The notes: generated from the letters alone by a model not told the origin. A stretch of 64,000 bases of DNA from DIGJ01 sp041739345 (GCA_041739345.1 JBGSNZ010000038.1:1-64000), one strand, 5' to 3'. Shown: positions 33,750-43,244, counted from the stretch's first letter. Translations and numbers: made by a program.

Positions 33750-35204
33750 TTAGTTATCAATGCTGTAGTTTGGTGCTTCTTTTGTGATATGAATATCATG
33801 AGGATGACTTTCTTTTAAGGAAGCAGCCGAAATTTTTACAAATTTACCATTTACCTTTAATTCTTCAATGTTTTTTGTTCCACAATATCCCATACCAGAA
33901 CGTATACCACCAAGTAACTGGAATACGGTATCTTCTACAGTGCCTTTATATGCTACACGGCCCTCTACTCCTTCTGGAACTAATTTCTTTGCATCTGCTT
34001 GAAAGTATCGATCTTTGCTTCCATTTTCCATAGCCGAAATAGAACCCATACCACGATAAACCTTGTATTTTCTACCTTGGAATAATTCAAAGCTTCCAGG
34101 ACTTTCATCACATCCTGCAAAGATACTACCCATCATACAGATATTTGCTCCCGCTGCAATTGCTTTTGTCATATCTCCAGAGTACTTTATTCCACCGTCC
34201 GCAATAATTGGAACACCATATTCTTTTGCAGCTTCATAGCAATTCATGATTGCCGTAATCTGAGGTACACCGATTCCGGCAACAACACGGGTCGTACAAA
34301 TAGAACCCGGGCCGATACCAACTTTAACTGCATCTGCTCCAGCTTCAATTAAATCCTTAGTTGCTTCTTTTGTTGCAACATTTCCTGCAATAACCGGAAG
34401 TTCTGGGTATTTTTCTTTTATCATTTTTACACAATTAATGACATTGATTGAATGACCATGTGCTGAATCAAGAACAATAACATCTACTTTTGCTTTTACT
34501 AAAGCATCCACTCTTTCTAGTACATTTGCAGTAATTCCCACTCCAGCGCCACAAAGAAGTCTTCCTTGCGTATCCTTGGCAGACTGAGGATACAGAATCT
34601 GTTTTTCAATGTCTTTAATTGTAATTAATCCTTTTAAGTTTCCCTCATCATCGATAATCGGAAGTTTTTCTTTTCTGGTCTTTCCTAATATTTGTTTTGC
34701 TTCTTCTATTGTAATTCCTTCTTTTGCAGTAATAAGACCTTCACTTGTCATGGATTCTTTAATTTTCTTAGAAAAATCGGTTTCAAATTTCAAATCACGG
34801 TTCGTAATAATTCCAACTAATTTTTTACCCTCCACAATTGGAACACCTGAAATACGATATTTTTTCATCAAGTTATTGGCGTCTTCTAAAGTATGCTCTG
34901 CTGTTAATGAAAACGGATCGGTAATTACTCCATACTCGGAACGTTTTACCTTGTCAACCTCATCAGCCTGTTGCTCAATAGACATATTTTTATGGATAAT
35001 GCCGATGCCACCCTGTCTCGCCATTGCTATTGCCATTCTGTGTTCGGTTACGGTATCCATACCCGCACTCATCATTGGAATATTGAGTTTAATCCCCTTT
35101 GTTAAGTTTGTTGTTAAGTCTACTTGATTTGGAATCACCTCTGAATAAGAAGGTACTAAGAGTACGTCATCAAATGTAATTCCATCGCCAATAATTGTTC
35201 CCAT
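33750..35204 (-). CDS. guaB: IMP dehydrogenase
   Basis: Catalyses NAD-dependent oxidation of IMP to XMP, the first step to GMP. The 484-residue TIM barrel is interrupted by a tandem CBS (Bateman) domain at about 95-205. The catalytic loop is GPGSICTTRVVAGIG with the nucleophilic Cys, and the flap region YRGMGSISAM and RYFQ follows. The AAAGGA site is 13 nt from the ATG, a long spacing. Confidence 0.97.
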   Translation of the reverse strand: MGTIIGDGITFDDVLLVPSYSEVIPNQVDLTTNLTKGIKLNIPMMSAGMDTVTEHRMAIAMARQGGIGIIHKNMSIEQQADEVDKVKRSEYGVITDPFSLTAEHTLEDANNLMKKYRISGVPIVEGKKLVGIITNRDLKFETDFSKKIKESMTSEGLITAKEGITIEEAKQILGKTRKEKLPIIDDEGNLKGLITIKDIEKQILYPQSAKDTQGRLLCGAGVGITANVLERVDALVKAKVDVIVLDSAHGHSINVINCVKMIKEKYPELPVIAGNVATKEATKDLIEAGADAVKVGIGPGSICTTRVVAGIGVPQITAIMNCYEAAKEYGVPIIADGGIKYSGDMTKAIAAGANICMMGSIFAGCDESPGSFELFQGRKYKVYRGMGSISAMENGSKDRYFQADAKKLVPEGVEGRVAYKGTVEDTVFQLLGGIRSGMGYCGTKNIEELKVNGKFVKISAASLKESHPHDIHITKEAPNYSIDN

Positions 35205-35302
35205 GTTTTATTTGCCATCCTTTCTTTTTTCGGTATTAATTTAGAAGTATAATAAACCACCTGACATATGTCAAACAAAATAAAAATTTTCCAAGAACAA
35301 AA

Positions 35303-35803
35303 TTATGAATATTTCACAACTTTTCTTGGTGATTTCATCCTCATAAAATCCACCATTTTCTGAGATGGATCAAACAAAATCCGAATTTTTTCATTATTTA
35401 CTCTTACAATGACAGCATACGTATTGCCATTTTCTTGTTTTGATGAAAAATCTTTTGTCTTCAAATTTTTATATTGCTCTAACTGTGCTTCCCTTACTGG
35501 ACCACAAATTTCGACTTCGTCCATATCAATTTTAAGTATTGTTTTCCTTTTATTTCCACCTGAAATCTTATCAAAATCAATTTGCCCATCACAAAAAATA
35601 TATTCATATTCATAGTTGAGTTTTGGATAATAATAAATAATTCCTGCAATTCCTAATATTCCAATGATTTGCAAAAGAAACTGACCAGAAAATAGTATTA
35701 ATCCTACACTAACGAAACCTGCAAAAATCATACCTACTATTTTTAAAATATCAACTGCTGTTCTATTTTTCTTACAACCAGCTTCTGCATATAATTGTTC
35801 CAT
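35303..35803 (-). CDS. DUF6106-like membrane protein
   Basis: A 166-residue protein with two adjacent hydrophobic helices (about 25-65) and a soluble C-terminal region rich in beta-strand (YEYIFCDGQIDFDKI, VEICGPV, VIVRVNNEKIRILFDPS). I place it with DUF6106, a small clostridial family of unknown function, with moderate certainty. Start at MEQLYAEAG with GGAGGATACGAA upstream. Confidence 0.6.
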   Translation of the reverse strand: MEQLYAEAGCKKNRTAVDILKIVGMIFAGFVSVGLILFSGQFLLQIIGILGIAGIIYYYPKLNYEYEYIFCDGQIDFDKISGGNKRKTILKIDMDEVEICGPVREAQLEQYKNLKTKDFSSKQENGNTYAVIVRVNNEKIRILFDPSQKMVDFMRMKSPRKVVKYS

Positions 35804-35966
35804 TTCGTATCCTCCATTATTACAATCTTTCAAAAATAATACCACTTTTTTTATAAAAAAGCTAGCACCCGGATAAAAGTATCCAAAAAATGTGAGAACT
35901 TGTATATTGAAACTCTCATTTCGTCATGATAAACTATTTAGAAAAATAAGAAAGGAATCTACCGTA

Positions 35967-36848
35967 ATGAATATACTTGTCCTAGGTGGCACTAGATTCT
36001 TTGGAGTTCATATGGTTTCAGCATTACTTAATGCTGGGCATGAAGTAACGATAGCAACAAGAGGAAATCGACAAGATAACTTTGGCAACTGTGTTCATCG
36101 TGTGATTGTAGATCATAACGATGCTCAACATATGAAGGCTGTATTTTCAGGAAAAGACTATGATGTTGTTTGTGATAACCTAACTTATTGCTCAAATGAT
36201 GTTAAATATGCGTTGGATTCCATTCAATGCAAACATTATATTCTAATGTCTTCTACCGCAGTTTACGATTTGCATGATAATATAGTTGAAGAAGAATTTA
36301 ATCCAAAAGAGAAACAAGTGATATGGAATAATCGGGATGACTTTCCCTATGGAGAATCGAAACGTTTTGCAGAAATTGCACTTTTTAATGCATATCCGAA
36401 TCAGGAAAGTAGTGCTGTTCGATATCCATTTGTCATCGGTAAAGATGACTACACCCACCGCCTTTCCTTTTACGTAAACCATGTAATGAATGGTATACCA
36501 ATGGACATCGATAATTTAAGTTCCCCAATGAGTTTCATTACTTCGTCGGACGCTGGTCGCTTCCTTTGTTTTATGGCCGAACAACATTATACCGGACCAA
36601 TAAATGGAAGCTGCCATGGTACCATATCCATTCAGGAGATCTTATCCTATATAGAACTAAAAACAGGTAAACTGGCAATCATTGATCCCTCCGGAGAAAA
36701 AGCTCCTTATAATGGCACGCCACGCAATCGCATAAACACAGAAAAAGCTCAACAATTAGGTTTTGTCTTTTCAGAAATAAAAGAACAAATATTTCCCTTG
36801 ATTGATACTTATATTGATCTTGAAAATAGCATAGGAAAAATACTTTGA
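35967..36848 (+). CDS. NAD-dependent epimerase/dehydratase family protein (extended SDR)
   Basis: The 293-residue protein has the Rossmann motif GGTRFFGVHM at the N-terminus, an SSTAVYD catalytic Ser region, and the active-site YGESK (Tyr and Lys). The latter part resembles nucleotide-sugar epimerases and CSP41/mRNA-binding SDRs. GGTRFFG instead of GGxGxxG is typical of that atypical group. Start set by AAAGGAATCTACCGTA. The substrate is unknown. Confidence 0.85.
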   Translation: MNILVLGGTRFFGVHMVSALLNAGHEVTIATRGNRQDNFGNCVHRVIVDHNDAQHMKAVFSGKDYDVVCDNLTYCSNDVKYALDSIQCKHYILMSSTAVYDLHDNIVEEEFNPKEKQVIWNNRDDFPYGESKRFAEIALFNAYPNQESSAVRYPFVIGKDDYTHRLSFYVNHVMNGIPMDIDNLSSPMSFITSSDAGRFLCFMAEQHYTGPINGSCHGTISIQEILSYIELKTGKLAIIDPSGEKAPYNGTPRNRINTEKAQQLGFVFSEIKEQIFPLIDTYIDLENSIGKIL

Positions 36849-36901
36849 CAGCCAAATTTAGCTTTTATATAATAATATGTAATTAGCAAAGGAGAATCAT
36901 T

Positions 36902-37030
36902 ATGAAGCATGTATTCAAATATGGAATGGCAATTTTCGCATATGCCATTTTAATCTTGGTATTTGATTTTATTATAGGCATAGGTATGAAAGACCAATGG
37001 GATAAACTAATGAAATGGTCAAAAAAATAG
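36902..37030 (+). CDS. small membrane protein (42 residues)
   Basis: A short gene, AAAGGAG 7 nt upstream of ATG, encodes MKHVFKYGMAIFAYAILILV, then FDFIIGIGMKDQWDKLMKWS and two lysines. One transmembrane helix (about 8-27) is followed by a basic amphipathic tail with Trp. It follows the SDR gene by 53 nt on the same strand, so they may be co-transcribed. The family is unknown; it could be a membrane-associated regulator or a toxin-like peptide. Confidence 0.55.
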   Translation: MKHVFKYGMAIFAYAILILVFDFIIGIGMKDQWDKLMKWSKK

Positions 37031-37065
37031 CGTATATCCGACTTTTCCACTCACAACCTATATTA

Positions 37066-37225
37066 GATAAAATAAAATACACCCACAGCAAGTTACGACT
37101 TTTACGATGTGGAGCCTAGACAATGGTGAAAGTGGAGTACCACTGTACGAGACTTTCACCGCCCATGGCTAGGCGAAACGCCCATCGTAATGGAGTAATT
37201 TGCTGTGGGTGTATTTTATTTTATC
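37066..37225. mobile_element. MITE-like folded element with 26-bp perfect terminal inverted repeats
   Basis: Ends 37066-37091 and 37200-37225 are perfect reverse complements (left end begins GATAAAATAAAATACACCCA). The interior is also mostly self-complementary: TACGATG with CATCGTA, GCCTAG with CTAGGC, GGTGAAAGT with ACTTTCACC, and a small GTAC tip. CCTATAT occurs directly outside both sides (37057-37063 and 37226-37232), a possible target duplication. No coding capacity. It could instead be a structured RNA or transcription barrier before groEL. Confidence 0.65.
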
Positions 37226-37236
37226 CCTATATAGTA

Positions 37237-37275
37237 CTGTCGAAGGAAAAGTCCTCACAACCCTTCCGTCGACAG
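37237..37275. repeat. hairpin at the groEL 3' side
   Basis: CTGTCGA-AGGAA pairs with TTCC-G-TCGACAG around an 15-nt loop. It lies directly between the MITE-like element and the groEL stop, without a T-run, and may belong to the groESL transcript end. Confidence 0.45.
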
Positions 37276-37302
37276 CCACATATTTTTAATGCCTTTCTTC
37301 GA

Positions 37303-38925
37303 TTACATCATGCCCATTCCAGGAGCACCACCCGGCATTGCCGGAGCATCTTCTTTGATATTAGCAACAACCGCTTCTGTTGTTAATAATGTAGAAGCAA
37401 CGCTAGTCGCATTTTGCAGCGCACTTCTTGTAACTTTAGCAGGATCAAGGATACCAACCTCAACCATATCAACATATTCTTCTTGTAATGCATCAAATCC
37501 GATTCCCGGTTTCGCTTCTCTTACTTTGCTTACAATTACAGATCCTTCAAGTCCTGCATTCGCCGCAATTATGAATAAAGGAGACTCTAATGCTTTTAAG
37601 ATAATAGCAGCTCCTGTTTTCTCGTCGCCTTCTAACTCATTTACTAAATCAGCTACTTTTTTAGATGCATGAATATAAGCAGAACCACCACCTGCGATAA
37701 TTCCTTCTTCTACTGCAGCTCTTGTAGCAGCCAATGCATCTTCCATACGAAGTTTACTTTCCTGCATTTCAGTTTCTGTAGCAGCTCCTACACGGATAAC
37801 TGCAACGCCACCTGCAAGTTTAGCAAGTCTTTCCTGTAATTTTTCGCGGTCAAAATCAGATGTAGTTTCTTCAATCTGCATTCTGATTTGTGCAATTCTT
37901 GCTGTAATCTTCTCTTTTTCGCCTTCACCATCAACAATGATTGTGTTTTCTTTTTGAACTTTAACTGATTTTGCACGTCCACATTGCTCTAATGTAGTTT
38001 CTTTTAAATCTAATCCAAGTTCTTCTGAAATCACCTGACCACCAGTTAAAATAGCAATATCTTCAAGCATAGCTTTTCTTCTATCACCATATCCAGGAGC
38101 CTTAACTGCTACTACATTGAATGTACCACGAAGTTTATTGATAACTAAAGTAGAAAGAGCTTCCCCTTCTACGTCTTCTGCAATAATTAATAATTTAGCA
38201 CCAGATTGTACTACCTGTTCTAATAATGGTAGAATTTCCTGAATGTTAGAAATCTTTTTATCTGTGATTAAGATGTATGGATTTTCTAAGTTAGCTTCCA
38301 TTTTATCCATATCAGTTGCCATGTATGCTGATACATATCCACGATCAAACTGCATACCTTCTACTAAATCAAGCTCTGTCTTCATCGTCTTAGACTCTTC
38401 AATTGTAATAACACCATCATTGGATACTTTTTCCATAGCGTCAGCTACCATTTCACCTACGAAATCATCTCCAGCAGAAATTGCTGCAACTTTAGCAATT
38501 TGATTTTTTCCTGTAACTTTAGAACTCATACTTTCAATCGATGCAACTGCACACTCAGTAGCTTTTCTCATACCTTTTCTCAAGATAATTGGATTGGCAC
38601 CTGCTGCTAAGTTCTTCATTCCTTCATGAATCATAGCCTGAGCTAAGACAGTAGCTGTAGTTGTACCATCTCCTGCAACATCGTTTGTCTTTGTTGCAAC
38701 TTCTTTCACTAACTGTGCTCCCATATTTTCAAATGCATCTTCTAATTCGATTTCTTTTGCAATGGTAACACCATCGTTTGTAATAAGTGGTGCTCCAAAA
38801 GATTTATCTAAAACAACATTTCTTCCTTTTGGTCCTAATGTTACTTTTACAGTATCTGCTAATTTATTTACACCAACTTCAAGTGCTGTTCTTGCGTCAG
38901 CACCATATTTAATTTCTTTTGCCAT
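37303..38925 (-). CDS. groEL: chaperonin GroEL
   Basis: The 60-kDa ATP-driven chaperonin folds nascent and stress-damaged proteins in a double ring. The 540-residue product has GPKGRNVVLD near the start, DGTTTATVLAQAM at about 87-99 (ATP site), ALEEGIIAGGGSA-like VEEGIIAGGGSA, and the Gly-Met-rich tail ending GGAPGMGMM. AGGAGGAATTATTC precedes the ATG. It follows groES by 64 nt in the HrcA-controlled operon. Confidence 0.98.
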   Translation of the reverse strand: MAKEIKYGADARTALEVGVNKLADTVKVTLGPKGRNVVLDKSFGAPLITNDGVTIAKEIELEDAFENMGAQLVKEVATKTNDVAGDGTTTATVLAQAMIHEGMKNLAAGANPIILRKGMRKATECAVASIESMSSKVTGKNQIAKVAAISAGDDFVGEMVADAMEKVSNDGVITIEESKTMKTELDLVEGMQFDRGYVSAYMATDMDKMEANLENPYILITDKKISNIQEILPLLEQVVQSGAKLLIIAEDVEGEALSTLVINKLRGTFNVVAVKAPGYGDRRKAMLEDIAILTGGQVISEELGLDLKETTLEQCGRAKSVKVQKENTIIVDGEGEKEKITARIAQIRMQIEETTSDFDREKLQERLAKLAGGVAVIRVGAATETEMQESKLRMEDALAATRAAVEEGIIAGGGSAYIHASKKVADLVNELEGDEKTGAAIILKALESPLFIIAANAGLEGSVIVSKVREAKPGIGFDALQEEYVDMVEVGILDPAKVTRSALQNATSVASTLLTTEAVVANIKEDAPAMPGGAPGMGMM

Positions 38926-38989
38926 GAATAATTCCTCCTAATATTTTTATTTTCTAAATCTCTAAAAGTAACCGACTAATTATTTTTAA

Positions 38990-39277
38990 TTAATCCGCTA
39001 CGATTGCTACGATATCATTCTGCTTTACAACAATAAATTCTTCACCATCTAATTTTACTTCTGTTCCTGCATATTTGGAATAGATTACTTTATCGCCTTC
39101 TTTAACCTGCATCGTAACTTCTTTTCCATCAACCATTCCACCTGGTCCCACTGCAACTACTTGCGCCTGCTGTGGTTTTTCTTGTGCCTGGCCTGGTAAT
39201 ACGATTCCGGATTTGGTAGTCTCTTCTGCCTCTAATTGTTTTAATACAACTTTGTCTCCTAATGGTACTAATTTCAT
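38990..39277 (-). CDS. groES: co-chaperonin GroES
   Basis: Ten-kDa lid of the GroEL chamber, 95 residues. The mobile loop is EAEETTKSGIVLPGQ, and the beta-hairpin roof region is followed by GDKVIYSKYAGTEVKLDGEEF. AGGAGGAATATAGA precedes the ATG. First gene of the operon behind a CIRCE operator. Confidence 0.97.
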   Translation of the reverse strand: MKLVPLGDKVVLKQLEAEETTKSGIVLPGQAQEKPQQAQVVAVGPGGMVDGKEVTMQVKEGDKVIYSKYAGTEVKLDGEEFIVVKQNDIVAIVAD

Positions 39278-39317
39278 TCTATATTCCTCCTTATAAAATT
39301 TTTCTATTTTTTAGTTA

Positions 39318-39344
39318 TTAGCACTCTTAATTATCGAGTGCTAA
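39318..39344 (-). promoter_or_regulatory. CIRCE operator (HrcA site)
   Basis: A perfect match to the consensus inverted repeat TTAGCACTC-N9-GAGTGCTAA, about 40 bp before groES. HrcA represses the operon here until heat shock. Confidence 0.97.
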
Positions 39345-39355
39345 GCGTTAAGCAT

Positions 39356-39384
39356 ATATTAGTGAATTTACCATATAAAAGCAA
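39356..39384 (-). promoter_or_regulatory. sigma-A promoter of groESL
   Basis: TTGCTT (39379-39384), 17-bp spacer, TAATAT (39356-39361) on the minus strand, with CIRCE immediately downstream. Confidence 0.7.
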
Positions 39385-39506
39385 CTCTAGCGATCGCATA
39401 TATTTTCCATATATTCTACTTAATTAGATTTATTCTCTCGTTTACTCTTATATTCTCATTTTTTCTTTTTTTAATCACTTAACTTCCTATATTATCAACG
39501 TTTTTC

Positions 39507-39548
39507 TTGCTTTTTATAACAAGTTCTGTTACATTCATTTATGTAACA
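39507..39548 (+). promoter_or_regulatory. promoter and overlapping inverted repeat of the DUF1292 gene
   Basis: TTGCTT (39507-39512), 17 bp, TACATT (39530-39535). The -10 is covered by a perfect dyad TGTTACAT-N6-ATGTAACA (39527-39548), a likely repressor site. Confidence 0.5.
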
Positions 39549-39574
39549 AAGTATATTTTAAAAGTGAGGTTATT

Positions 39575-39919
39575 ATGAGCAAAGATAAATTAGAAGATAG
39601 CTGGGCTATGGGTCAAAACGGACAAGGTGAAGAAGAACGCGATACTGTAACATTAACATTAGATGATAATACTGAATTAGAATGTCTTATTCTTACTACT
39701 TTAGAAGTAGAAGATAAACAATATATCGCATTACTTCCATTAGAAGACGAAACCGAAGATGAAGAAGGTACCGTATATCTATATCGTATGAATGTAAAAG
39801 GCGAAGATGATATCGAGTTAATAAATATTGAAGATGATGATGAATATGAAAAAGCATCTGAAGCTTTTGATGAATACTTAGATACTCTTGAATTTGATGA
39901 GACCTTTAGTGAAGAATAA
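39575..39919 (+). CDS. DUF1292 domain protein
   Basis: A very acidic 114-residue protein (Asp/Glu clusters at both ends). The core VTLTLDDNTELECLILTTLEVEDKQYIALLPLED matches DUF1292 (YrzB-like), common in Firmicutes and of unknown function. GAGG lies 6 nt before the ATG. It is monocistronic, divergent from groESL, behind a dyad-covered promoter. Confidence 0.88.
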   Translation: MSKDKLEDSWAMGQNGQGEEERDTVTLTLDDNTELECLILTTLEVEDKQYIALLPLEDETEDEEGTVYLYRMNVKGEDDIELINIEDDDEYEKASEAFDEYLDTLEFDETFSEE

Positions 39920-39933
39920 TTCTTCAGAAATTG

Positions 39934-39985
39934 AAAAAACCTTCAAAATGATGTGAATTATCACACCATTTTGAAGGTTTTTTAT
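39934..39985. terminator. bidirectional terminator
   Basis: AAAAAACCTTCAAAATG pairs with CATTTTGAAGGTTTTTT, with the inner pair TGTGA/TCACA extending the stem, between the convergent DUF1292 and MATE genes. Confidence 0.85.
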
Positions 39986-40001
39986 TTTGCAATCCAGATT
40001 T

Positions 40002-41351
40002 TTATTGAACAACGTCTTCTTTTTCAATCCTTCTTACAATTGTTGTACATATAATAACAGCTAAAACGATAGAAATAAAATCTGCTGTTGCCTGTGAATA
40101 AATGATTCCATCCAATCCCCAAAAATGATTTAATATAAAGACAAGTGGAATAAAAACAAGCCCCTGACGACAAACTGTTAAGACAAGGGAAGGAATTGCT
40201 TTCCCCATTCCCTGCAAGGTATTGATACACAAAAACATAATACCAATAACAGGACCAGGTATCATTAAAGCTATCAACATTCTCATTCCGTATTTGACAA
40301 CTTCTGCATCATCAATAAAGGCTCGAATGATCGTTCCTTTGGCGAGCACCATGATTAAGGTTAATGTCGTGCCCATAACAACCGTAGCTATCCCAGTAAA
40401 TCGAAAGACCTGCTTTATGCGTGTGATATTTTTTGCACCATAGTTATAACCAATCAGAGGCTGAATTCCAATGCAAAGTCCAATTTGCAATAATATTACC
40501 AGCATATTTGCTTTCATCGCAACGCCCATTGCGGCAACGGGAGTATCTCCATATTGTATCAGTACTTTATTTAATACAATGTTAGCAAAACTCATCAATA
40601 AATTATTTAAAGATGCTGGTATTCCAATTGCAAAAACCCCGGTTGCAATACCCGCTTTGATATGAAAATAAGAAGGATGAATCGATAATATGGTATTATG
40701 TTTTTTGAAGTAGATTAAATAATATAGAGTAGCCACAATATTTCCGATAACCGTTGCAATCGCTGCTCCAAACACCCCCCAATGAAATCCTAAAATCATG
40801 ATTGGATCAAGGATAATATTGACTGCAGTTCCTATCAGATTTCCAACCATTGCTTCTTTGGCAGAACCTTCTGCTCTTACAATACTTGAGAAAGCTGTAC
40901 TAAACATGATGAATGGTCCACCAAATGCAATACATGTAAGATATTCTCTGGCATAACCAATCGTATTTTTACTTGCTCCTATCATTGTAAGAATTTCATC
41001 CATGCCAATTAAAAATAAGCAACACATTAACAAACCAACTCCAAGAACAGCATAGCAACAAAAAGCAGAATACCACTTTGCTCTGGTCTCATTTTTTTCT
41101 CCCAACGCCCTGGAAATTGCAGAGCTTCCACCAATACCAAATAAATTTCCAAGCGCCATAAAAATCAAGAAAACAGGTGTAGCTAGTGATACTGCTGCTA
41201 CCTGCATCGCATCCCCCGTCTGACCAATAAAAAAGGTATCCGCCATATTATAGATTACAACTACAAGCATACTAATTATCGTTGGAATAGCCATGGTCGC
41301 TACTGCCTTTGAAACAGGTGCATTTTCAAATAATTCTTTGTTCTGATTCAT
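40002..41351 (-). CDS. MATE-family efflux transporter
   Basis: The 449-residue transporter has 12 hydrophobic segments in two homologous halves. N-terminal APVSKAVATMAIPTIISMLVVVIYNMADTFFIGQTGD is the typical MATE (NorM/MepA-like) opening. Start at MNQNKELF with AAAGGAG upstream. A MarR-family gene lies directly upstream on the same strand, as in MepR/MepA, so drug-inducible efflux is a plausible but unproven role. The transported compound is unknown. Confidence 0.9.
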   Translation of the reverse strand: MNQNKELFENAPVSKAVATMAIPTIISMLVVVIYNMADTFFIGQTGDAMQVAAVSLATPVFLIFMALGNLFGIGGSSAISRALGEKNETRAKWYSAFCCYAVLGVGLLMCCLFLIGMDEILTMIGASKNTIGYAREYLTCIAFGGPFIMFSTAFSSIVRAEGSAKEAMVGNLIGTAVNIILDPIMILGFHWGVFGAAIATVIGNIVATLYYLIYFKKHNTILSIHPSYFHIKAGIATGVFAIGIPASLNNLLMSFANIVLNKVLIQYGDTPVAAMGVAMKANMLVILLQIGLCIGIQPLIGYNYGAKNITRIKQVFRFTGIATVVMGTTLTLIMVLAKGTIIRAFIDDAEVVKYGMRMLIALMIPGPVIGIMFLCINTLQGMGKAIPSLVLTVCRQGLVFIPLVFILNHFWGLDGIIYSQATADFISIVLAVIICTTIVRRIEKEDVVQ

Positions 41352-41453
41352 ATATTTTTCTCCTTTTGTTAGCCGTAAAATTGTAAGCAAGCTAACTATC
41401 TTCGTAAAAATTAGGATGTTGAAAATAAGTTTACTTTATTTTTCAGCACCCAA

Positions 41454-41885
41454 TTATTCTATATTTAGTTTCATTTTCTCAAGCACTCTTAAAAAAACTT
41501 CCAAATCTTCATCCGCTATACCCGTAGCTAAATTTTCTTCAAAGCGGTCCAGCCTTAAACACATACGCTCATGAATAGCCGTGCTTTTATCTGTTAGTAC
41601 AAGTTGCTTAAGACGAGCGTCACTGGATACGGATTGTCGAATAATTAGTCCTTTTTTTTCCATCAGTTGTAGCAAGTTGGTTCCTGTGGAACGCCGTATT
41701 GTAAAATGTTCTTCAATATCTTTTTGATAAAGATTTCTATCCTGATTATTAAATAAATAAGCAATAATCCAACTCTGCATGGAAGTTATATCTGTTTCTT
41801 CTTCTGCCGTCATATGTTCGATTTTTCGTTTTATTAAATTCGATAATGTCCGAACCTCAAAACCAATTGCTTTGTTTTTTCTCAT
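41454..41885 (-). CDS. MarR-family transcriptional regulator
   Basis: The 143-residue winged-helix repressor has a recognition helix in YQKDIEEHFTIRRSTGTNLLQLMEKKGLI and a wing of RQSVSSDARLKQLVLTDK. It lies 102 bp upstream of the MATE pump gene on the same strand and probably represses it. GAGAAG is a weak ribosome site. Confidence 0.88.
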   Translation of the reverse strand: MRKNKAIGFEVRTLSNLIKRKIEHMTAEEETDITSMQSWIIAYLFNNQDRNLYQKDIEEHFTIRRSTGTNLLQLMEKKGLIIRQSVSSDARLKQLVLTDKSTAIHERMCLRLDRFEENLATGIADEDLEVFLRVLEKMKLNIE

Positions 41886-41941
41886 ATACTTCTCATTTCT
41901 CTGCTATCATACAAGCAAGACACTTTTATTTCAATGCATAA

Positions 41942-41983
41942 AAAGAAGGTATATTGTTAGCCCCCTAACAATATACCTTCTTT
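41942..41983 (-). terminator. rho-independent terminator of glyA
   Basis: GAAGGTATATTGTTAG and CTAACAATATACCTTC pair perfectly around a 4-nt loop; a T-run follows on the minus strand, 20 bp after the glyA stop. Confidence 0.85.
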
Positions 41984-42002
41984 ATCCTACTTTGTCAAGT
42001 GA

Positions 42003-43244
42003 TTATTCATACAGTGGATACTTATCTGTTAAAGTACGAACCAATTCCATCGCTTTTACTTTATTGGCATCCACATCCTCTATAAGCATTGCGATTGCCT
42101 CAGCAATTACATCCATATCCTTTATATTCATTCCTCTGGTTGTCACCGCTGGTGTTCCAAGACGGATACCACTGGTTACAAATGGAGAAGTTGGATCATT
42201 TGGAACTGCATTTTTATTACAGGTAATATTCGCTGCATCTAAGAGTTTCTCCGTATCCTTACCGGTCACTCCTTTATTTTGAAGATCTACCAACAACAAA
42301 TGATTATCGGTTCCTCCTGAAACTAATTGGAAACCACGGCTCATTAGTCCATTTGCTAACGCATTGGCATTTAATACCACATTTTTTCCGTATTCTTTAA
42401 AACTTGGATCCAGCGCTTCCTTAAAGCAGATTGCTTTTGCAGCAATCACATGCATCAAAGGTCCGCCCTGAATGCCTGGGAAGATTGCTTTATTTAACTT
42501 GTACTCATCTGCAAACTCTTTGCTTGAAAGAATCATACCACCTCTTGGACCACGAAGCGTCTTATGCGTTGTGGTAGTGGTTACATGAGCATATGGGATT
42601 GGGCTTTCGTGTTGACCAGCTGCAACAAGTCCTGCAATATGAGCCATATCAACCATAAGAAAAGCTCCTACTTCATCTGCAATCTCACGAAATTTCTTAA
42701 AATCTATTTTTCTAGCATAAGCACTTGCCCCAGCTATAATCATCTTTGGCTTACACTCTTTTGCGATACGTTCAACCTCATCATAATCAATGAACCCATT
42801 TTCATCCACACCATAAGGTACAATCTTATGATAACTACCCGACATATTAACTGGACTTCCGTGTGTAAGATGACCTCCATGGGCAAGATTCATTCCCATT
42901 ACCGTATCCCCAGGTTTCACTAAGGCAAAATAAACAGCCATGTTTGCCTGTGCACCAGAGTGTGGTTGTACATTTGCATAAGTGCAACCAAAGAGCTTCA
43001 TTGCACGATCGATTGCCAATTGCTCAACAACATCTACATATTCACAGCCACCATAGTAACGTTTTCCAGGATATCCTTCTGCATATTTATTGGTAAGAGG
43101 GCTTCCCATTGCTGACATGACAGCCTTACTTACTAAGTTTTCTGAAGCAATCAATTCAATATGATCTCTTTGTCTTTCTAGTTCCTTTTCCATTGCTTGT
43201 GCTATTTCTTTATCAAATAATTCTACTTCTTCAAAAGAATACAT
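42003..43244 (-). CDS. glyA: serine hydroxymethyltransferase
   Basis: PLP enzyme converting serine and tetrahydrofolate to glycine and methylene-THF, feeding purine synthesis next door. The 413-residue protein has IASENLVS, YAEGYPGKRYYGGCEYVD, and the PLP-lysine motif TTTTTHKTLRGPRGG. Start at MYSFEEVELF with AGGAGGAGATT. Its position directly downstream of purMND fits one-carbon supply. Confidence 0.97.
   Translation of the reverse strand: MYSFEEVELFDKEIAQAMEKELERQRDHIELIASENLVSKAVMSAMGSPLTNKYAEGYPGKRYYGGCEYVDVVEQLAIDRAMKLFGCTYANVQPHSGAQANMAVYFALVKPGDTVMGMNLAHGGHLTHGSPVNMSGSYHKIVPYGVDENGFIDYDEVERIAKECKPKMIIAGASAYARKIDFKKFREIADEVGAFLMVDMAHIAGLVAAGQHESPIPYAHVTTTTTHKTLRGPRGGMILSSKEFADEYKLNKAIFPGIQGGPLMHVIAAKAICFKEALDPSFKEYGKNVVLNANALANGLMSRGFQLVSGGTDNHLLLVDLQNKGVTGKDTEKLLDAANITCNKNAVPNDPTSPFVTSGIRLGTPAVTTRGMNIKDMDVIAEAIAMLIEDVDANKVKAMELVRTLTDKYPLYE

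Noticed and set aside
34609..35127. 172-codon plus-strand frame inside guaB
   Set aside because: It lies wholly antisense to an intact guaB and has no ribosome site; a coding shadow.
37123..37386. Plus-strand reading frame of 87 codons
   Set aside because: It runs through the MITE-like hairpin and into the groEL antisense; no ribosome site or family resemblance.
42564..42923. 119-codon plus-strand frame inside glyA
   Set aside because: Antisense shadow of a well conserved gene.
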